Below, piece after piece: positions 60,162 to 64,000 of a DNA stretch of 64,000 nucleotides. Location: the NCBI GenBank assembly GCA_020747065.1, contig JAGMVK010000002.1, positions 310,001 to 374,000 on the forward strand, in the 5' to 3' direction. The position numbers and the translations under genes are program-made. Numbering within the stretch: the first letter of the stretch is position 1; each line of letters starts with the position of its first letter. Below the pieces are notes generated by a model that was not told the origin of the DNA, made no database searches, and saw nothing but the letters and a program-made list of their open reading frames with translations. This stretch comes from Cadophora sp. MPI-SDFR-AT-0126. Its lineage: Eukaryota > Ascomycota > Leotiomycetes > Helotiales > Ploettnerulaceae.

Positions 60162-62001
60162 ATGCCACGTAAATCAATGAAAAACGTTGTCGCTGATTCT
60201 ACTGATCCTGCAACCACTCGACCCAACTTAGAGCCTACAATTAAGACTGGATCGGGCTTTGTACCTATGGATTTGCCCCCTTTTTCTTATATAATCAACC
60301 TACCACTCGATATTCGCCCTTCCGATGCCTGGGGGTTATTTTTACTGTTTTTTCCAGAGGAACAGATCCGGATTCTTTGTGAGAATACAAATCAACGAAA
60401 GGATATGGATTTCCAGGCTCAAATAGACGATCCAGAGCTACCCCCGCATGCCCGGATACGAGAATAGTACCCTGTAACTGTACCTGAGGTATATGGATAC
60501 CTAGGAATTCGTATATATATGGGAATCCATGTAGAAAACCGAATTTTGGACTATTGGACCTCTAGATCCGGAATTAAGCCAGTTCATCCTGTTTCGGATA
60601 TCATGAGCCTTCGGAGGTTCCAGGCAATCCACACGGCATTCCGGCTGGCTTCAGCGGATCCGGACCATCAATTTGAGGCTGTTTTTGATAGGGTATACCT
60701 TAAATCCTTTAATCCGGGTACTGGACTAATATTCTGGATAGTTAGAGCCTTTAAATACCCATATTCGGGATACCTCTCGTACTCTCTGGCTTCCAGGACG
60801 GGATGTAGCTATTGACGAGGCTATGGTACGTTTCCAGGGCCGTTCTTTCGATACTCTCAAGGTCCCTGGGAAGCCAATTGATAGGAGTTATAAGGTATGG
60901 GTCCTTGGAGCCCAGGGCTACTTTTTAGACTGGGTTTTCCATAGAAAAGGAAGCAAAAAGAGTATTCCGGGACAAGGAAAAAGAGGCCCTTGGAAGGTTC
61001 CTCAACCACGTGCTCTCGGAGTTAATACCTCTTCAGCTGTTGTTGCATACTTAATGGAAAGGCTTCCAAATCAAGGCAAAGGCTATGTTGTTTACCTTAA
61101 TAACCTCTTTACGAATATCAAGCTTTTGACGTACGGTAGAGAGCGAGGTTAGGGGGCCACAGGCACGTGTACTGCAAAATCTGGTATTTTGCAGCGGTTT
61201 GGAAAGATGAAGGCGGCAGACGCAAAGAAGGACGAAATACCGTGGGGAACGCTTTACACAGAAGCAACTGTGGACAATTGGATCAATATGATAGCGTGGA
61301 AAGACAATACTTTGGTACTATCGATGTCTACGGTTTCTGATGGAAAGAGTGTGGTAGAACGACTCCGGAAACGCCCTTCTGAGACCTCGTCAGCTGCAAA
61401 GACCTCCCGGAAGCCCTTTGGACTAAATACTCGTGCTATACTTTCAATTCCTGAGTACGTTGACGATTATAACCATCAAATGGGTGCTGTCGATCAAGGA
61501 AATCAACTCAAAGCGCCAAATACCCTTCAAAGGCTTTGTCGAAGGGGTGGCCACTAATCTTTAACTACGTGGTTGATCGATACAGCAATTACTAATGCCT
61601 ACAAGCTTAGTTTCCACTCTCAAGTGCCACCGGAAGAGAAGTGGCTCGATCAGACGGCGTTTAGAACGGAGGTTCTTAGCTACTGTTTTGCTTTAGCTAA
61701 GGAAAACCGTAAGAAACGCAAATCAGCCTTGATTTCCACTGTTGAAGAGCTTGAAGAGGCTAGCCAAGAAACTGAGCATATACTTAAACGTTTTGAAAGA
61801 AAAGGGAATTGCGTAGTATGCGCCAAAGAGGGGGTTTCCTTGAAAATAAGGAGGAAAGTACTTGGGGAGCTTTCTGTAAATGTACCAACAAATCAAGGGG
61901 GATCCGGATGCCGGAAAAGCTCGATATTTGGCTGTAAACTCTGTATGGTCATACTCTGTAAAGACAGCACTTGCTTTGCCCGGTATCATAGTCAATTATA
62001 G
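60162..62001 (+). pseudogene. piggyBac-like (DDE_Tnp_1_7) transposase with three stops
   Basis: ATG 60162 opens a frame that passes a TAG at 60465-60467 (expected Trp in RE.YPVTVPEV). It reaches FEAVFDR, where a 49-bp intron fits exactly: GTATAC at 60693, CTAAT, and TAG at 60741. Exon 2 continues LEPLNTHIRDTSRTLWLPG to a stop at 61999-62001, about 596 aa in all, the usual piggyBac length. First catalytic Asp: AIDEAMVRFQGRS (60814). The second, in the DNFFT motif, reads YLNNLFTN, so Asp has become Asn (61099-61101). The third, in YNHQMGAVDQGNQL (61492), is kept. Further stops are TAG 61150-61152 and TAA 61555-61557. The C-terminus has a CVVC...CKLC...CFARYH cysteine finger as in piggyBac. All lesions are G-to-A or C-to-T, so light RIP inactivated it. 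The transposase cuts and pastes the element. Confidence 0.85.
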
Positions 62002-62051
62002 AGGCGTTGTGGTGTTTCTCTGAATACCCTCGATTTTTGGTGAAGATTTTG

Positions 62052-62099
62052 CCCGCCAAGACGCTAAAAGTCGAAGCGAGTTGCCACTTGAGGGGATAG
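62052..62099 (+). repeat. Right subterminal and terminal inverted repeats
   Basis: Complements of the left-end repeats: 22-bp inner copy at 62052-62073 and 17-bp outer copy at 62083-62099. Confidence 0.9.
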
Positions 62100-62560
62100 T
62101 CTATAAATAATTGTAAATACCAATCCTATTACTATCGTATTCACTTCTTATAGCAGGTCTACTACTTACTTCTTTATCCGTAGCACTCGCCAGAAGCTCT
62201 GCATAATAACTACTAGTATAATTCCAGGAAGGAAAATACTAAGGAAGCTTAGGAATACACTAAAGATAATTAGAAACTAGGAATATTATAATATAAGTAC
62301 GCTTAGGTAGATAGTAAAGTTAAAGTTAGGACTAAGAAAGGCTTAGATAATAGTAAAGCCCAGAAGAAAGTCGCGGCTAAAGACTCAGCCGGGATTAATA
62401 ATATATAAATAAAGGAGGGGAATAACTACTGAACCACTATTGAAGATAATTGTACTAGCTAGGTATATATTAGCGAAAAGATTAAGAATAAGCGAGGGAG
62501 TATTAATAGTGCCTCGAGCTATAAGAATGGCAGTAAAGAAAGCTATGAATTTAAATTAGT
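62100..62560. other. AT-rich sequence right of piggyBac
   Basis: A plus-strand frame around 62290-62570 is Lys/Ser/Asn-rich (SAGINNI.IKEGNNY) and unassigned. It may belong to the C-terminal end of the chromate-transporter gene region or be chance. Confidence 0.3.
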
Positions 62561-63650
62561 AAGTTTAATAATATAATAGGATATAAATACTAAAAAATAT
62601 AATTGTAATCGCAATTCTAACCTTAATACAAATTATATAATCTGAGGTATCATCTATTATAGCTTACTCTATCTATAACCGCGAGTTTAGTAAGCTATAA
62701 AGCTAATACTGAATTACTTAACTTAATCGAGCTCGCAGTAGTATTCCTTCTATATATACTATTTTAGCTCTTTATTCTGTTATTAAGTTATATACTATTA
62801 GTAGCACTAGCCTCCTTTGCCGTGCTTTCTGGGTCCTTCTTTTTTTATTTTAGTATTACCCTTACCTTACTAATTCTTTAGCTTATCCAGCTATCCCAAA
62901 TAACGCTAGTAAGACTACTAATAAGTATAAGCACTGGGAGGAACTATAATATATTGTAATACAGACCCGCGTACGCTCCAAGAAGTACTAGGATACAAGT
63001 AAGCTTGTCTCTGATTGCTTTCTTAGTAAGCTATACGGCAATTAGTATAATAATACTAATAGTCAAGGCGTTTAGTCCAGAAAGAAGGGTATAGACTGGT
63101 AAGGGAAGAATCTCATTTATATACTGGATACCAAGAGAAAGAGTATATATACCGATTGCCTTAGGAAGATTATAGAAATACACGTGAGCTTCCTTATTAG
63201 TATAGATAATATAAGTGCTAGAGAGAAAATTTGCATAATGTATCTCTAGATTAAGAAAATAAATAGAGCTGGAATAAACCCTATGTATAGTAATATAAGG
63301 CAGAAGATTATTTTCGTGCTCCTAGGTCCAGGGAGACCTTAGTATATTGCAAATAGCTTCTAATACTGATATTTAGTTATTAGCCTGAGCTCTCACTTAA
63401 AAATAATCTCTATTGCACTTTGTTCTAATTACAGAGAATTTACGCGTAGAGATATATTACTACTTAATAGAACTTTGCGTAAGGAAAATATATAATACAT
63501 AGTCTTCTTATTTACTTACTTCTACTTTCTATCTTTATTATCTATAAATCTTTAATATAAGATCTGGAAATATACTAGCGGGCCCCTAAACACTATAAAG
63601 ACGAAATCCTATATGCGAAGGAAGACGTCAGCTAATTAATTAGGAAGAGA
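62560..63650 (-). pseudogene. Chromate ion transporter (CHR family), RIP-destroyed
   Basis: The minus strand decodes into a CHR protein (PF02417). From the N-terminal side it shows DVFLRI.DFVFIVFRGPLVY, matching the conserved FGGPxVHFxxF start. It continues Y.KLFAIY.GLPGPRSTKII, matching ELFAxxQxLPGPxSTxM with the next helix. In a neighbouring frame come LPLPVYTLLSGLNALTISII and ILIAV.LTKKAIRDKLTCIL, then VLLGAYAGLYYNIL.FLPVL and a C-terminal Ser/Asn/Lys-rich loop. The frame changes once or twice, from introns or indels I could not place. CHR proteins export chromate or sulfate-like anions. Ends are approximate. Confidence 0.75.
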
Positions 63651-64000
63651 ATTATAGTTTCCCTAAAGCAGGACTAAATTACTAGAAGACTAGTAAGTAA
63701 GATTACGAAGATAGAAGAGGTAGTAAGACAGCTGGTATGTAATGCTGATTGCGAAGAACATTATTATATAGTAAATGATATCAAAGATTAGTTCAGATAG
63801 GGAGAAGCTTATATTAAGGGAATATAGCGATTTATATTCGTTTTCAGAATATTGAAATTAGTTTGTACTATTACGTGCTTATACGTAATAAAGATACAGG
63901 CTTCTTATACGTGCTGCGCTAAGATAAGAGCATGACTTGTAAAGTAGCGTTAATTACGTATTTTCTCTATTGTATCCTTGCTTTTTTTATCAAATATCTT
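63650..64000. other. AT-rich sequence to window end
   Basis: Nothing recognised; the chromate-transporter N-terminus may extend slightly into it. Confidence 0.3.

Larger units (their letters stand above)
60050..62099 (+). mobile_element. piggyBac-type DNA transposon, lightly RIP-mutated
   Basis: The 2050-bp element is bounded by a perfect 17-bp inverted repeat, CTATCCCCTCAAGTGGC (60050-60066) and its complement (62083-62099). Just inside is a second perfect 22-bp inverted repeat starting CGACTTTTAGCG at 60071-60092 and its complement at 62052-62073. It encodes one transposase. Canonical piggyBac elements insert at TTAA and begin CCC; here CCCC is present, but the four bases outside are CTAT and ATAG, not TTAA duplications. 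Composition is clearly less AT-rich than both flanks, so it inserted late. Confidence 0.85.

Overview
The window looks like an accessory compartment of a filamentous ascomycete (Pezizomycotina). Most of it (about 1.05-60.0 kb and 62.1-64.0 kb) is extremely AT-rich. Reading frames there are littered with TAA/TAG at positions where related proteins have Gln or Trp, which is the signature of repeat-induced point mutation (RIP: C to T on either strand). Three stretches escaped: a unique, more balanced segment at 1-1040, a young Ty1/copia element at 4241-11914, and a lightly damaged piggyBac-type DNA transposon at 60050-62099. I cannot name a species.

Layout. 1-1040 is unique sequence with no recognisable gene. 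1.65-4.24 kb (+) is a ruined DUF3435-type (tyrosine-recombinase-like) gene. Next comes a complete copia element (TSD ACTCT, two identical 217-bp LTRs, one intact 1784-aa gag-pol frame). It carries a previously unlisted three-exon gene on the opposite strand between pol and the 3' LTR. 12.8-13.3 kb is the chromodomain end and 3' LTR of a dead Ty3/gypsy element; a related LTR lies at 16.87-17.30 kb. 13.9-15.4 kb (+) is a HET-domain pseudogene and 18.5-20.3 kb (-) a FunK1 kinase pseudogene. 33.5-34.3 kb (-) is a PAQR/haemolysin-III membrane receptor pseudogene, 34.9-35.7 kb (-) a B-type cyclin pseudogene, and 36.3-36.8 kb (-) a coiled-coil fragment. 39361-51234 is a complete but dead 11.9-kb Ty3/gypsy element on the minus strand (186-bp LTRs). 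56018-57754 (+) is an MFS exporter pseudogene whose single frame has no indels. 60050-62099 is the piggyBac element, and 62.56-63.65 kb (-) is a chromate-transporter pseudogene. Several further intervals decode into long RIP-damaged frames I do not recognise.

How it fits together. A DUF3435 gene lies at the left boundary of the AT-rich block, and host-type cargo (HET, FunK1, PAQR, cyclin, MFS, chromate transporter) lies to its right, interspersed with nested transposons. This resembles a fossil Starship-like cargo element or a silenced duplicated segment; that is inference. The copia and piggyBac elements entered after most of the RIP. The most novel item is the spliced antisense gene in the copia element. 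It is predicted to give a 213-aa protein with a Zn2Cys6-like cysteine cluster, an Ala/Leu/Glu-rich helical middle and a basic/acidic tail.
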